Shown here in pieces: positions 13,347 through 23,195 of a DNA stretch of 64,000 nucleotides. The translations under genes and the position numbers were made by a program. Position 1 is the stretch's first letter, and the number at the start of each line of letters is the position of its first letter. Origin of the DNA: Bacillus aquiflavi (lineage in GTDB: Bacteria > Bacillota > Bacilli > Bacillales > Cytobacillaceae); assembly GCF_019915265.1 (NCBI RefSeq), contig NZ_CP082780.1:3591501-3655500 (forward strand), written 5' to 3'. A model generated the notes under the pieces. That model saw only the letters and a program-made list of their open reading frames with translations, was not told the DNA's origin and made no database searches.

Positions 13347-13373
13347 CGAATTTGGTGAAGGGAGACAAGTTCG

Positions 13374-13746
<373 letters not shown>

Positions 13747-13766
13747 TAAAGGAGGTGCGCAATTTT

Positions 13767-14132
13767 ATGGCACGTATTTCAGGTGTGGATATACCACGTG
13801 AGAAACGAGTGGTTATTTCATTAACATATATTTATGGTATTGGTAAATCAACAGCACAAAAAGTATTAGCTGAAGCAGGAGTTTCAGAAGATACTCGCGT
13901 ACGTGATTTAACAGAAGAAGAGTTAAACAAAATCCGTGATATCATTGATAAACTTAAGGTAGAAGGTGACCTTCGCCGTGAGGTATCTCTTAACATTAAA
14001 CGTTTAATGGAAATTGGAAGTTATCGTGGTCTCCGTCATCGTCGCGGATTACCAGTTCGTGGTCAAAATACAAAAAACAATGCTCGTACACGCAAAGGTC
14101 CTCGTAAGACAGTTGCGAATAAGAAGAAATAA
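13767..14132 (+). CDS. rpsM: 30S ribosomal protein S13
   Basis: Head protein contacting P-site tRNA and L5 across the subunit bridge. It has 121 residues from ATG 13767 ([21 protein letters not shown]). A GTG at 13755 in the same frame lies inside the AAAGGAGGTG Shine-Dalgarno and is rejected. The C-terminal basic tail ([16 protein letters not shown]) is complete. Confidence 0.99.
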   Translation: MARISGVDIPREKRVVISLTYIYGIGKSTAQKVLAEAGVSEDTRVRDLTEEELNKIRDIIDKLKVEGDLRREVSLNIKRLMEIGSYRGLRHRRGLPVRGQNTKNNARTRKGPRKTVANKKK

Positions 14133-14154
14133 TTGTAAAGGAGGTACTAATTAA

Positions 14155-14544
<390 letters not shown>

Positions 14545-14720
14545 TTTGTCTGTATAGATTTTGTAACTCTGTCTATAATGGGTTATGATACTTTTTTGTG
14601 ATACAGTATAATTATTCCAGTTGTTGTGCACAAGCGGGAACGTATTTATGGGGGAATTTCGGTTAGGAAAAAAGTAAAATCTAGCCGGGGTTTCGACGTT
14701 TTGAAGGAGGGTATATTTTG
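14545..14720 (+). other. rpsK-rpoA intergenic region
   Basis: Two TATAAT boxes (14574-14579 and 14607-14612) occur in this 176-bp gap, but neither has a convincing -35 at 16-18 bp; the best is TTATGA 18 bp before the second. A secondary promoter for rpoA is possible but weakly supported. The rpoA Shine-Dalgarno GAAGGAGGG ends the region. Confidence 0.35.
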
Positions 14721-15665
14721 ATGATCGAAATAGAAAAACCAAAAATTGAAACGGTTGAGATCAGCGATGATGCCAAGTACGGAAAGTTCGTCGTAGAGCC
14801 ACTTGAGCGTGGATATGGTACAACTTTGGGTAACTCCTTACGTCGTATCCTTTTATCCTCACTCCCAGGTGCCGCTATTACATCTATTCAAATAGATGGG
14901 GTACTGCATGAGTTTTCAACAATTGAGGGCGTCGTTGAAGATGTGACATCAATTATTTTAAACATAAAGAAATTAGCACTGAAAATCTACTCTGATGAAG
15001 AAAAGACGCTTGAAATTGATGTACAGGGTGAAGGAGTTATAACTGCAGCTGACATTACGCATGATAGTGATGTGGAAATTTTAAATCCTGATCTACACAT
15101 TGCAACTTTAGCTACAAATGGCCATTTACAGATGCGTTTAACTGCAAGACGTGGTCGGGGCTATACGCCTGCTGATCAAAACAAACGAGAGGATCAACCA
15201 ATCGGGGTTATTCCAATCGACTCCATCTACACTCCAGTTTCACGTGTGACTTACCAGGTAGAGAATACACGTGTGGGCCAAATGACGAACTATGACAAGC
15301 TAACGCTTGATGTTTGGACGGATGGAAGCACTGGGCCGAAAGAAGCGATTGCTCTTGGCGCTAAAGTGTTAAATGAGCATTTAAATATTTTTGTCGGTTT
15401 AACAGATGAAGCGCAAAATGCAGAAATTATGGTTGAAAAAGAGGAAGATCAAAAAGAAAAAGTGTTAGAAATGACAATTGAAGAACTTGATCTTTCTGTT
15501 CGTTCATACAACTGCTTAAAACGTGCTGGAATTAACACTGTTCAAGAGTTATCAAATAAAACTGAAGAAGATATGATGAAAGTACGTAATTTAGGACGTA
15601 AATCACTTGAAGAAGTGAAATCAAAACTAGACGAGCTCGGACTAAGCTTACGTAAAGATGACTAG
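14721..15665 (+). CDS. rpoA: DNA-directed RNA polymerase subunit alpha
   Basis: Scaffold of RNA polymerase: an N-terminal domain for dimerisation and beta/beta' binding ([23 protein letters not shown], about residues 25-50) and a C-terminal domain contacting UP elements and activators such as Spx ([22 protein letters not shown], about residues 245-265). It has 314 residues from ATG 14721. A TTG immediately upstream is in frame, but the ATG has the better Shine-Dalgarno spacing and gives the usual length. Confidence 0.99.
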   Translation: MIEIEKPKIETVEISDDAKYGKFVVEPLERGYGTTLGNSLRRILLSSLPGAAITSIQIDGVLHEFSTIEGVVEDVTSIILNIKKLALKIYSDEEKTLEIDVQGEGVITAADITHDSDVEILNPDLHIATLATNGHLQMRLTARRGRGYTPADQNKREDQPIGVIPIDSIYTPVSRVTYQVENTRVGQMTNYDKLTLDVWTDGSTGPKEAIALGAKVLNEHLNIFVGLTDEAQNAEIMVEKEEDQKEKVLEMTIEELDLSVRSYNCLKRAGINTVQELSNKTEEDMMKVRNLGRKSLEEVKSKLDELGLSLRKDD

Positions 15666-15717
15666 TTAGCAGTTTGTTTGACTAGGCATTTTTTCCGTTA
15701 GATAGGAGCTTAAATGA

Positions 15718-16104
<387 letters not shown>

Positions 16105-16118
16105 TTTTTAACCATTAT

Positions 16119-16165
16119 ACAAGGGCAGGACAGTTTACTGAGCTGGCTATGCCCTTGTTCTTTTA
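16119..16165 (+). terminator. Terminator of the ribosomal operon
   Basis: Nine-bp stem ACAAGGGCA (16119-16127) with TGCCCTTGT (16150-16158), a long loop of 22 nt, and a T-rich tail directly after rplQ. Confidence 0.85.
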
Positions 16166-16443
16166 TCGTTATTATTTGTGATGAACCTACAAAATTATTC
16201 AGTAAAAAATAGGTAGATCGATGAACAGCCAAAAAAGAGCGCTACGATGAGTATAAGATTTAAAAAAACTTATATCCCGTCTAGCTCATGCACCTCTCCC
16301 GTATTCTAGCAAAGACGAGGAAGGGGTGCAGGCTTTTTTATATTGTCATGAAATACATAGGAAACGAACTCTCCAATCGTTTGAAAAATAAAAATAAATG
16401 ACGAGCTAGTTTAGACTAGAAAGCTGAGTTTTAGGGGAGGAAC
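16166..16443 (+). other. rplQ-ecfA1 intergenic region with a second terminator-like hairpin
   Basis: This 278-bp gap contains an ATAAG/CTTAT hairpin near 16253-16275 and an imperfect 12-bp hairpin (16289-16300 with 16319-16330) followed by a T run at 16333-16339. The second looks like a complete rho-independent terminator about 100 bp before ecfA1. No coding sequence or clear promoter is seen. It may be an attenuator for ecfA1 or the end of an unrecognised small RNA. Confidence 0.5.
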
Positions 16444-17286
16444 ATGATGGGAAAGCGACTTGTAAGTATACAAAACGTTTCTTTTCAATACGATACAGAG
16501 CAAGGATTTGCCTTAAAGGATGTATCGCTTGAAGTGTTCGAAGGGGAATGGTTAGCGATTGTTGGACATAATGGTTCGGGAAAATCAACGCTGGCAAAAC
16601 TATTGAACGGCTTGCATTTTCCTCAAGCGGGGAAAATTGTTGTATGCGATATGGAACTAACTGAAGTGTCGGTATGGGAGATTCGCAAAAAAATCGGGAT
16701 GGTCTTTCAAAACCCAGATAATCAGTTTGTCGGCACAACTGTGCAGGATGATGTGGCTTTTGGTTTAGAAAATGGCGGTGTACCTCGGGAAATCATGATT
16801 GAAAGAGTTCATACAGCCTTAGAGAAGGTAAAGATGGATCAATTTCTCAATCAAGAGCCGCACCATCTATCTGGGGGACAGAAACAGCGAGTTGCTATCG
16901 CAGGTGTGTTAGCATTGCGTCCAGCTATTATTATCTTAGATGAGGCTACATCTATGCTTGATCCGCGAGGCCGAGAAGAAGTATTGAATACGGTACGAGA
17001 GTTGAAAAATAACAGTGAAATTACTGTCATATCTATCACACATGATTTAGAGGAAGCAGCAAAGGCGGATCGCATTATTGTAATGAATAAAGGTCAAGTA
17101 TACCGAGAAGGCAGCCCAGAAGAAATTTTTCAAATGGACGAAGAGCTAGTCGAATTAGGTCTCGATATTCCTTTTCCAGTGAAATTAAGTAAAGCATTGC
17201 AACGAGAAGGTTTATTTATGTCAAAGCATTTTTTAAATGAAGAAGAGCTGGTGAATGAGTTATGGATATCTCACTTCAACAAGTAG
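16444..17286 (+). CDS. ecfA1: ECF transporter ATPase EcfA1
   Basis: One of the two ATPases of the shared energy-coupling-factor module that powers vitamin-uptake S components. It has 280 residues with Walker [10 protein letters not shown], a Q-loop in [11 protein letters not shown], signature LSGGQKQR and Walker [12 protein letters not shown]. The start is ATG 16444 (or the next ATG, 3 bp later) after AGGGGAGG. The C-terminus overlaps ecfA2 by 25 bp, so the pair is coupled. Order ecfA1-ecfA2-ecfT-truA is the Bacillus arrangement. Confidence 0.97.
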   Translation: MMGKRLVSIQNVSFQYDTEQGFALKDVSLEVFEGEWLAIVGHNGSGKSTLAKLLNGLHFPQAGKIVVCDMELTEVSVWEIRKKIGMVFQNPDNQFVGTTVQDDVAFGLENGGVPREIMIERVHTALEKVKMDQFLNQEPHHLSGGQKQRVAIAGVLALRPAIIILDEATSMLDPRGREEVLNTVRELKNNSEITVISITHDLEEAAKADRIIVMNKGQVYREGSPEEIFQMDEELVELGLDIPFPVKLSKALQREGLFMSKHFLNEEELVNELWISHFNK

Positions 17287-18137
17287 AATATCGGTACCAA
17301 GCAAATACTCCTTTTGAACGCCTTGCTTTATGTGATGTATCAATTGATATCCCGTCTGGTACGTATTTAGCAATTATCGGTCATACAGGTTCTGGGAAAT
17401 CAACAGTCCTACAGCATTTAAATGCACTGTTGAAGCCAACAAAAGGAAAAGTAGTCATTGGCGAGCGTGAAATCATTGCAGGCCGAAAAGAAAAAAACTT
17501 GCGCACCGTGCGCCAAAAAGTTGGAATTGTGTTTCAATTTCCTGAGCATCAATTGTTTGAAGAAACGATTGAAAAAGACATCTGCTTTGGACCACTTAAT
17601 TTTGGAGTCCAAATGGAAGAAGCAAAGAAGCGGGCTCGTCTCGCAATAAAGCAAGTCGGTTTGTCTGAAGAAATACTAGAAAAATCGCCGTTTGACTTAT
17701 CTGGAGGACAAATGCGCCGGGTAGCAATTGCTGGAGTGCTGGCGATGGAGCCGGATGTGATTGTTTTGGACGAACCAACAGCAGGCTTAGATCCTCGCGG
17801 AAGAAAAGAGATTATGGGGATGTTTTATCGGCTTCATCAAGAGCGGGGATTAACAACAATATTAGTGACTCACAGTATGGAAGATGCTGCTCAGTATGCT
17901 GATCAAATCGTTGTAATGGACAAAGGATCGGTTTATCGGCAAGGAACGCCTGAGGAAATCTTTTCTTCACCTGAGAATTTAATGAACCTTCAGCTAGATG
18001 TACCAGAGATTGTCCGTTTTCAGCTAAAGCTAGAGAAAAAATTGGGGTTAAAGCTAAATAAAACGTGTTTGACGATGGAACAGCTGACAAAGTCCATTAC
18101 AGCCTTATTGAATGGAGGCAGCAGCCATGATGGATAA
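17262..18137 (+). CDS. ecfA2: ECF transporter ATPase EcfA2
   Basis: Second ATPase of the ECF module; forms a heterodimer with EcfA1 and couples to EcfT. It has 291 residues with Walker [10 protein letters not shown], signature LSGGQMRR and Walker [13 protein letters not shown]. The ATG lies inside the ecfA1 reading frame. Its last bases overlap the ecfT start region. Confidence 0.97.
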   Translation: MDISLQQVEYRYQANTPFERLALCDVSIDIPSGTYLAIIGHTGSGKSTVLQHLNALLKPTKGKVVIGEREIIAGRKEKNLRTVRQKVGIVFQFPEHQLFEETIEKDICFGPLNFGVQMEEAKKRARLAIKQVGLSEEILEKSPFDLSGGQMRRVAIAGVLAMEPDVIVLDEPTAGLDPRGRKEIMGMFYRLHQERGLTTILVTHSMEDAAQYADQIVVMDKGSVYRQGTPEEIFSSPENLMNLQLDVPEIVRFQLKLEKKLGLKLNKTCLTMEQLTKSITALLNGGSSHDG

Positions 18138-18924
18138 AATTATTTTCGGTCGTTACGTTCCAGCTGACTCACTTGTTCATCGAATGGATCCTAGATCAAA
18201 ATTATTGCTGATTTTCCTCTTTGTAGGTATCGTTTTTATTGCTAATAATGGGCTAACTTACGCTGTTTTAGGTGCTTTTACGCTTTTTATGATTATTTTA
18301 TCTAAAATTCAATTTCGTTTCTTATATGCTGGTTTAAAGCCCGTTCTTTGGTTAGTCGCTTTTACATTGCTTCTTCATTTATTTTTAACAAAAGAAGGAG
18401 AGCTGCTGTTTCAGCTTGGCTGGATTAAAATATATGAAGAAGGCTTAAGGCAAGGGTTATTCATTTCAATGCGGTTTTTCTTTTTAATTTTGATGACATC
18501 ATTGCTTACATTAACAACAACACCGATTGAAATTACAGATGGATTAGAAAGCTTGCTTAATCCTTTAAGAAAAATAAAATTTCCTGTTCATGAGCTGGCA
18601 TTGATGATGTCAATTTCATTGCGATTTATTCCTACACTTATGCAGGAAACGGATAAAATTATGAAAGCGCAGATGGCAAGAGGTGTTGAGTTTTCAAGCG
18701 GTCCTATAAAAGATCGAGTGAAATCGGTTATCCCACTATTAATTCCGTTATTTGTAAGCTCGTTCAAACGTGCTGAAGAACTTGCGGTTGCAATGGAAGC
18801 AAGAGGTTATCGCGGGGGTGTTGGAAGAACAAAATATCGACAGCTTCGTTGGGGAATTCTTGATACGTTAATGCTTCTTTCTCTCGGATTAGTTACGGTT
18901 ATATTAGTCATTTTACGAACGTAA
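18127..18924 (+). CDS. ecfT: ECF transporter transmembrane subunit EcfT
   Basis: Membrane scaffold of the ECF module that transmits ATPase movement to exchangeable substrate-binding S components. It has 265 residues with several hydrophobic segments and the two coupling-helix motifs ARG (QMARGVEF and MEARGYRGG). The start is taken at ATG 18127 (ATG 18130 also possible), placed 9 nt after GGAGG; the further-upstream ATG at 18112 overlaps that Shine-Dalgarno. It overlaps ecfA2 by 11 bp. Confidence 0.96.
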   Translation: MMDKIIFGRYVPADSLVHRMDPRSKLLLIFLFVGIVFIANNGLTYAVLGAFTLFMIILSKIQFRFLYAGLKPVLWLVAFTLLLHLFLTKEGELLFQLGWIKIYEEGLRQGLFISMRFFFLILMTSLLTLTTTPIEITDGLESLLNPLRKIKFPVHELALMMSISLRFIPTLMQETDKIMKAQMARGVEFSSGPIKDRVKSVIPLLIPLFVSSFKRAEELAVAMEARGYRGGVGRTKYRQLRWGILDTLMLLSLGLVTVILVILRT

Positions 18925-18963
18925 CATGTTGTACAAGAAAGATGATAAGCGGAGCGATATTGG

Positions 18964-19704
18964 ATGAAGCGATACAAATGTACAATTAGTTATGACGGTG
19001 CACAATTTTTCGGTTACCAAATTCAACCGAATAAAAGAACCGTTCAAGAAGAAATAGAAAAAGCATTAGCAAACTTGCATAAAGGTCTCCATATTCGTGT
19101 GACAGCTTCTGGGAGGACCGATACAAAGGTTCATGCAAAAGGGCAAGTAATCCATTTTGATTCTCCCTTATCTATTCCCATTCATAAATGGCCTGTGGCA
19201 TTAAATAGCATTCTTCCAGAGGACATCACGGTTGTTGACATCAAAAACACTGATGCTCAATTCCATGCTCGTTTCGACGCAGTTAGTAAAGAATATCGCT
19301 ATTTTATTTTTTTAAATAAAGTAAGAGACCCTTTTAAACGGTTTTATACTTATCATTTTCCTTATGGAGTTGATTTACAAGAAATGGAGGAAGCAAGTAA
19401 ATTAATGCTTGGCACGCACGACTTTACTAGCTTTTGCTCAGCAAAGACAGAGACAGAAAATAAAGTGAGAACAATGAAAGAGATCACGTTATCAAAAGAA
19501 AACGATATGCTTGTGATACGTTTTGTCGGCAACGGCTTTTTATATAATATGGTGAGGATTCTCGTTGGGACATTGCTTGAAGTAGGGACTGGAAGAAGAG
19601 AAGCTTCATCAATTCCCGCTATTTTCGAAAGGCGTGATCGCAGTGCAGGGGGTAAAACGGCTGCACCACAAGGTCTTTATCTATGGAAAGTTGATTATGA
19701 ATGA
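18964..19704 (+). CDS. truA: tRNA pseudouridine synthase A
   Basis: Makes pseudouridine at positions 38-40 of the tRNA anticodon stem. It has 246 residues with the family catalytic motif ASGRTDTKVHA (about residues 49-59, D is the nucleophile) and the C-terminal GNGFLYNMVRILVG segment. It lies 39 bp after ecfT and is probably co-transcribed. No terminator was seen before the rplM promoter. Confidence 0.98.
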   Translation: MKRYKCTISYDGAQFFGYQIQPNKRTVQEEIEKALANLHKGLHIRVTASGRTDTKVHAKGQVIHFDSPLSIPIHKWPVALNSILPEDITVVDIKNTDAQFHARFDAVSKEYRYFIFLNKVRDPFKRFYTYHFPYGVDLQEMEEASKLMLGTHDFTSFCSAKTETENKVRTMKEITLSKENDMLVIRFVGNGFLYNMVRILVGTLLEVGTGRREASSIPAIFERRDRSAGGKTAAPQGLYLWKVDYE

Positions 19705-19756
19705 AAGAATTTATTGCTGATTTTCCATAACAACTAAACCTGGTGTAACATTTCCC

Positions 19757-19786
19757 TTGACAATGTACATCATAAAACGCTATTAT
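19757..19786 (+). promoter_or_regulatory. Sigma-A promoter of rplM-rpsI
   Basis: Perfect TTGACA (19757-19762), an 18-bp spacer and TATTAT (19781-19786), 100 bp upstream of rplM. Confidence 0.85.
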
Positions 19787-19805
19787 ATCATAGTGGTATT
19801 GTTTT

Positions 19806-19840
19806 AACCCACGATAAGCCCCGGAAACTTATTCGTGTTT
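19806..19840 (+). ncRNA. L13 ribosomal protein leader
   Basis: Leader hairpin upstream of rplM: arms CACGATAAG (19810-19818) and CTTAT-T-CGTG (19828-19837) around the CCCCGGAAA loop, which is the form of the Firmicutes L13 leader family. In that family the leader is thought to be bound by L13 or a partner for autoregulation. A covariance-model search would confirm it. Confidence 0.75.
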
Positions 19841-19886
19841 AAATAAAACCAGAACGAAAGATTTTTAATTTTTAGGAGGTTAAATC

Positions 19887-20324
19887 ATGCGTACAACGTT
19901 TATGGCGAAAGCTAACGAAATAGAGCGTAAATGGTACGTAGTAGACGCTGAAGGTAAAACTTTAGGTCGTCTATCAACTGAAGTTGCTTTGCTTTTACGC
20001 GGCAAACATAAACCAATTTACACACCACATGTTGATACTGGTGATCATGTCATTATTATTAACGCTGAAAAAATCGAATTAACAGGCAACAAACTTAATG
20101 ACAAGTTATACTATCGTCACAGTCAATATCCAGGCGGATTAAAATCAAGAACTGCTCTTGAAATGCGTACAAAATATCCTGAGAAAATGTTAGAACTTGC
20201 TGTGCGCGGAATGCTTCCAAAAGGTATCCTTGGTCGTCAAATGTTCAAAAAGTTGCACGTTTACGCTGGAAGCGAACATCCACATCAAGCACAAAAACCT
20301 GAAGTATACGAACTTCGCGGATAA
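19887..20324 (+). CDS. rplM: 50S ribosomal protein L13
   Basis: Early assembly protein of the large subunit. It has 145 residues ([29 protein letters not shown] to PEVYELRG), the normal Bacillus length with the same N-terminal MRTT extension. The Shine-Dalgarno TAGGAGG is 9 nt upstream. It forms a two-gene operon with rpsI. Confidence 0.99.
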   Translation: MRTTFMAKANEIERKWYVVDAEGKTLGRLSTEVALLLRGKHKPIYTPHVDTGDHVIIINAEKIELTGNKLNDKLYYRHSQYPGGLKSRTALEMRTKYPEKMLELAVRGMLPKGILGRQMFKKLHVYAGSEHPHQAQKPEVYELRG

Positions 20325-20344
20325 TTTTTAAGGAGGGTAAAACT

Positions 20345-20737
20345 TTGGCTAAGGTTCAATATTATGGTACTGGTCGTCGCAAAAGCTCAGTTGCTCGTGT
20401 TCGTTTAGTTCCTGGCGACGGTCGTATTTTTGTGAATAATCGTGAAATCGAAAACTATATTCCATTTGAAGCTTTACGTGAAATTGTAAAACAACCATTA
20501 GTCGCTACAGAGACTCTTGGAAGCTACGATGTACTTGTTAATGTTCATGGTGGTGGATATACAGGTCAAGCAGGTGCAATTCGCCACGGCATCGCTCGTG
20601 CGTTACTGCAAGCTGATCCTGAATACCGCACAACATTAAAGCGTGCAGGCTTATTAACACGTGATGCGCGGATGAAAGAACGTAAGAAATACGGTCTTAA
20701 AGGCGCACGTCGTGCACCACAATTCTCAAAACGTTAA
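20345..20737 (+). CDS. rpsI: 30S ribosomal protein S9
   Basis: Its C-terminal tail contacts P-site tRNA. It has 130 residues; it uses a TTG start at 20345, supported by AAGGAGGG 8 nt upstream and by the family start [18 protein letters not shown]. The last codons (ending FSKR) are the target site of the integrative elements that follow: a 63-bp copy of this 3' end recurs at 26703-26765 and a shorter one at 34949-34963. The present copy stays intact because the element restores the gene's 3' end. Confidence 0.99.
   Translation: MAKVQYYGTGRRKSSVARVRLVPGDGRIFVNNREIENYIPFEALREIVKQPLVATETLGSYDVLVNVHGGGYTGQAGAIRHGIARALLQADPEYRTTLKRAGLLTRDARMKERKKYGLKGARRAPQFSKR
20675..20737 (+). repeat. att site 1 (rpsI 3' end), left boundary of element 1
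   Basis: 63 bp ending at the rpsI stop codon that recur at 26703-26765 with four mismatches, all at third codon positions. The integrase gene lies immediately to the right, as in gene-end-targeting tyrosine-recombinase elements. Confidence 0.85.
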
Positions 20738-20761
20738 ACCCCTTGATACTACTGGGTTTGA

Positions 20762-20796
20762 GCCTGCTTGGAACTCGATTCCAAGCAGGCTTTTTC
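20762..20796 (+). terminator. Rho-independent terminator after rpsI
   Basis: Perfect 10-bp GC-rich stem (20762-20771 with 20781-20790), 9-nt loop, TTTTT tail. Because it lies to the right of att site 1 it is probably carried by the element, and it also separates rpsI from the convergent integrase gene. Confidence 0.9.
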
Positions 20797-20851
20797 ATTG
20801 AAAAAAGGTGCAGTGAATGGAAAGTGACTGGAATTATTTTAATTACATTCA

Positions 20852-22027
20852 CTACCGTATCTTTTGGGGACCATTATTCGTTGATTTTAGATATTCAATT
20901 AGCAGATGATTTAAATGCTTGTCACTCTGTTCCGTAAGATGCGTATAGGTATCCATGGTTGTTGCTAATCTTGCATGTCCCAATCTTCTCTGAATATCCT
21001 TCATTCGAGCGCCAGCTGCATATAACAGAGAAGCATGTGTATGCCTAAGCCCATGAACTTTAATATTATCTACCTCAAACTTTTTACATGCTGACTCTAA
21101 TAAATTATTTGGATAAGAGTGTCGCATTGGTTTTAAGTCAGAAACAATTGGAAATAAGAAATGCTCTATCTCCGGATTGCCAAACTCATTGCGTAAATCT
21201 TGATTTAGTTCTTTTAAGTGTAATAGAACTTCAAATGTCTTTTGATCGAGGAAAATGACTCTTCTAGAGTTTGGGGTTTTAGGAGTAAGCAATAAATATT
21301 TTTGATTTTCCCAAAATAGTGTTTTATTGATCGCGATGCTCATTTTTTCTGTGTTAACATCCCTTTCAAGAAGCGCCCCTAACTCACCCTTTCTAATACC
21401 AGTAAACAATAGCGTTCTGAATAAGGTATATTCCCTAAAGGTCAATTCTTCCTCGCATTTTTCTAAGAAGTATCGTACGGTATCCTTTTCCCAGTGAAGT
21501 ACATTTAATCCTTTCCCCGAGTATTGTTGCTCGTCAGGAGCGGACGGATAGATGACGTCATTCATCGGATTTTTAACAATTAACTTTTTCTTAATAGCAT
21601 AACGAAATAGCAGCTCTAACTGATTACCGTATTCTTTAAATGATTTTATCTTAGACGAAAGCTGATCAATAAAATCCTGACAATGGTCCGCACTATTTTT
21701 TTGTATATACAGTTTGGAGAAATACGGTAAAATATGCTTTTTAAATTTCATAGCTTTACTGTGCATCGTAGATGGTTTCAATCTTTTTTTTTCTAATAAC
21801 ATCCACTCGTTATATACTTCCTCAAAAGTAATATTATTTTCAGTTATAAAATTTCCCCGCGAATGTTGTGTGAGAATTGCTCTTGCAGCAGCTTCTGCTT
21901 CTTTCTTAGTTTTAAACCCCCTTCGAGTTGTACTTTTATATTTTCCAGTCAGCGGATTTTTCCCCAAACTAATCTGGACAAGCCAACGTATGCCAGATTT
22001 TGATTGATATTTTTTATATGATGCCAA
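20852..22027 (-). CDS. Tyrosine recombinase (site-specific integrase) of element 1
   Basis: Integrase expected to catalyse integration and excision at the rpsI 3' end. It has 391 residues from a TTG start at 22027 (LASYKKYQSKSGIRW), 10 nt after AAAGGAG; the frame is open to 22132 but without a better start. Domains are an N-terminal arm-binding domain (KSGIRWLVQISLG), a SAM-like core-binding domain, and a C-terminal catalytic domain with TGIRKGEL (Arg I), HGLRHTHASLL (HxxR), LGHARLATT and the nucleophile in MDTYTHL. All catalytic residues are present, so it looks functional. It converges on rpsI. Confidence 0.95.
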   Translation of the reverse strand: MASYKKYQSKSGIRWLVQISLGKNPLTGKYKSTTRRGFKTKKEAEAAARAILTQHSRGNFITENNITFEEVYNEWMLLEKKRLKPSTMHSKAMKFKKHILPYFSKLYIQKNSADHCQDFIDQLSSKIKSFKEYGNQLELLFRYAIKKKLIVKNPMNDVIYPSAPDEQQYSGKGLNVLHWEKDTVRYFLEKCEEELTFREYTLFRTLLFTGIRKGELGALLERDVNTEKMSIAINKTLFWENQKYLLLTPKTPNSRRVIFLDQKTFEVLLHLKELNQDLRNEFGNPEIEHFLFPIVSDLKPMRHSYPNNLLESACKKFEVDNIKVHGLRHTHASLLYAAGARMKDIQRRLGHARLATTMDTYTHLTEQSDKHLNHLLIEYLKSTNNGPQKIR

Positions 22028-22397
22028 TAGTACAAAACTCCTTTTTGAATTGATAGTTAGCCGTGAAGTATTGTACATAATTCTGTATAGAAAATCCACT
22101 GATTTGTTTTTATATTGAATAATGGAAGACATCAGAAGAATTAATTTTCTGATATGTTATAATATGGGTAAAAAGTCTAGTGAATAAATCATCTATCGAA
22201 AAAGAGTATACTACTCTGTATTGGTAAAGCTGAACTTTAATAAACGCACTGTGATATCGCTTTAGTATTTATTCACCTTAGAAATTGCCTAAATATCATC
22301 AACCTTCTTAAAAGTCTTTGAAAACATACTCTAAGAATATCGAAAAATTAAAGGTTAATCCATTCAGTAATGAACTCATATAGAAAAGGGTGATTAA
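22028..22397. other. Divergent intergenic region between the integrase and hamA
   Basis: AT-rich 370 bp. A TATAAT at 22158-22163 and a TTGAAA at 22318-22323 are present, but neither has a matching partner box at proper spacing, so no promoter is called. No excisionase gene or tRNA was found. Confidence 0.4.
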
Positions 22398-23195
22398 ATG
22401 AATGAAATGTTAAAAAGGGTATATATTAAGGAAGCTCAAGATGAAACAGTTTTTTTTCAAGGTATTTTATTTCTAGAAAATAAGTTTGTTGAATATGTTG
22501 GAGACAGGGTGAAAAACCGATTCTTGGATACAGATTGGACTTCTGAACTAGTTGAAAGAGCAAAAGAAGCGTTGCAAGATACAGGTTTTGATATAAGTAA
22601 TCTTGAAGAAATATTATCAAATAATGAAGAGGAAGATAACTGGCGAATTGGTGAATGTTTAGCAGAATGTGTATTAGAAGATCACTTTTCAGCACAATTT
22701 CATTATAATAATTCCAGAGATGCTAAGAATCCAAATGGTAATGATACAGGAGCAGATTTAGTTGGTCTATACAGTGATGATCAAGATGTAATCTTTTTAT
22801 TTGGAGAAGTAAAAACTTCCTATGATACTAATACTCCGCCGCAGGTTCTCTATGGTAAATCAGGAATGATAAACCAATTGGAAGCTTTAAGAGATGAAGA
22901 AAGTAAAAGATCTTCTTTGGTTAGATGGATTTGGAGTAAAGCTGTTGCGAAAAATGGGAGTGATTTTCACGAAAAATGTGCTTTGGCATTAAGGAATTAT
23001 TTGGTAAATAAAAAACTAAAATTAGTTGGAGTCTTAGTTAGAGATACGGATGTTAATAAAAAGGATTTATATAGTCGAGCTAAAGCATTAAATGATAATA
23101 TAACAGATGGTATTCAAATTGAGTTAATTTCAATATATAGTGGTTATAAAATGGAAAATGATAATTGGTTAAAAGCAATAAATGGGGGGGGGTGA
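22398..23195 (+). CDS. hamA: HamA-like DUF1837 nuclease subunit of a Hachiman defence system
   Basis: Putative effector nuclease of a Hachiman anti-phage module. It has 265 residues. A PD-(D/E)xK-like core is visible: GADLVG (D120), then FLFGEVKTS (E137 and K139), preceded by the GECLAE helix (E86/E90) seen in DUF1837 proteins. In characterised Hachiman systems HamA is a nuclease held in check by HamB and released when HamB meets aberrant DNA. The next gene overlaps its TGA by one base and encodes the partner helicase. The gene ends in a 9-G tract coding for three glycines. The start is ATG 22398 after AAGGGTG. Family assignment rests on motifs, length and gene pairing. Confidence 0.85.
   Translation: MNEMLKRVYIKEAQDETVFFQGILFLENKFVEYVGDRVKNRFLDTDWTSELVERAKEALQDTGFDISNLEEILSNNEEEDNWRIGECLAECVLEDHFSAQFHYNNSRDAKNPNGNDTGADLVGLYSDDQDVIFLFGEVKTSYDTNTPPQVLYGKSGMINQLEALRDEESKRSSLVRWIWSKAVAKNGSDFHEKCALALRNYLVNKKLKLVGVLVRDTDVNKKDLYSRAKALNDNITDGIQIELISIYSGYKMENDNWLKAINGGG

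Noticed and set aside
20743-20937. 64-codon frame between rpsI and the integrase
   Set aside because: Runs through the rpsI terminator and into the integrase gene antisense; no ribosome-binding site.
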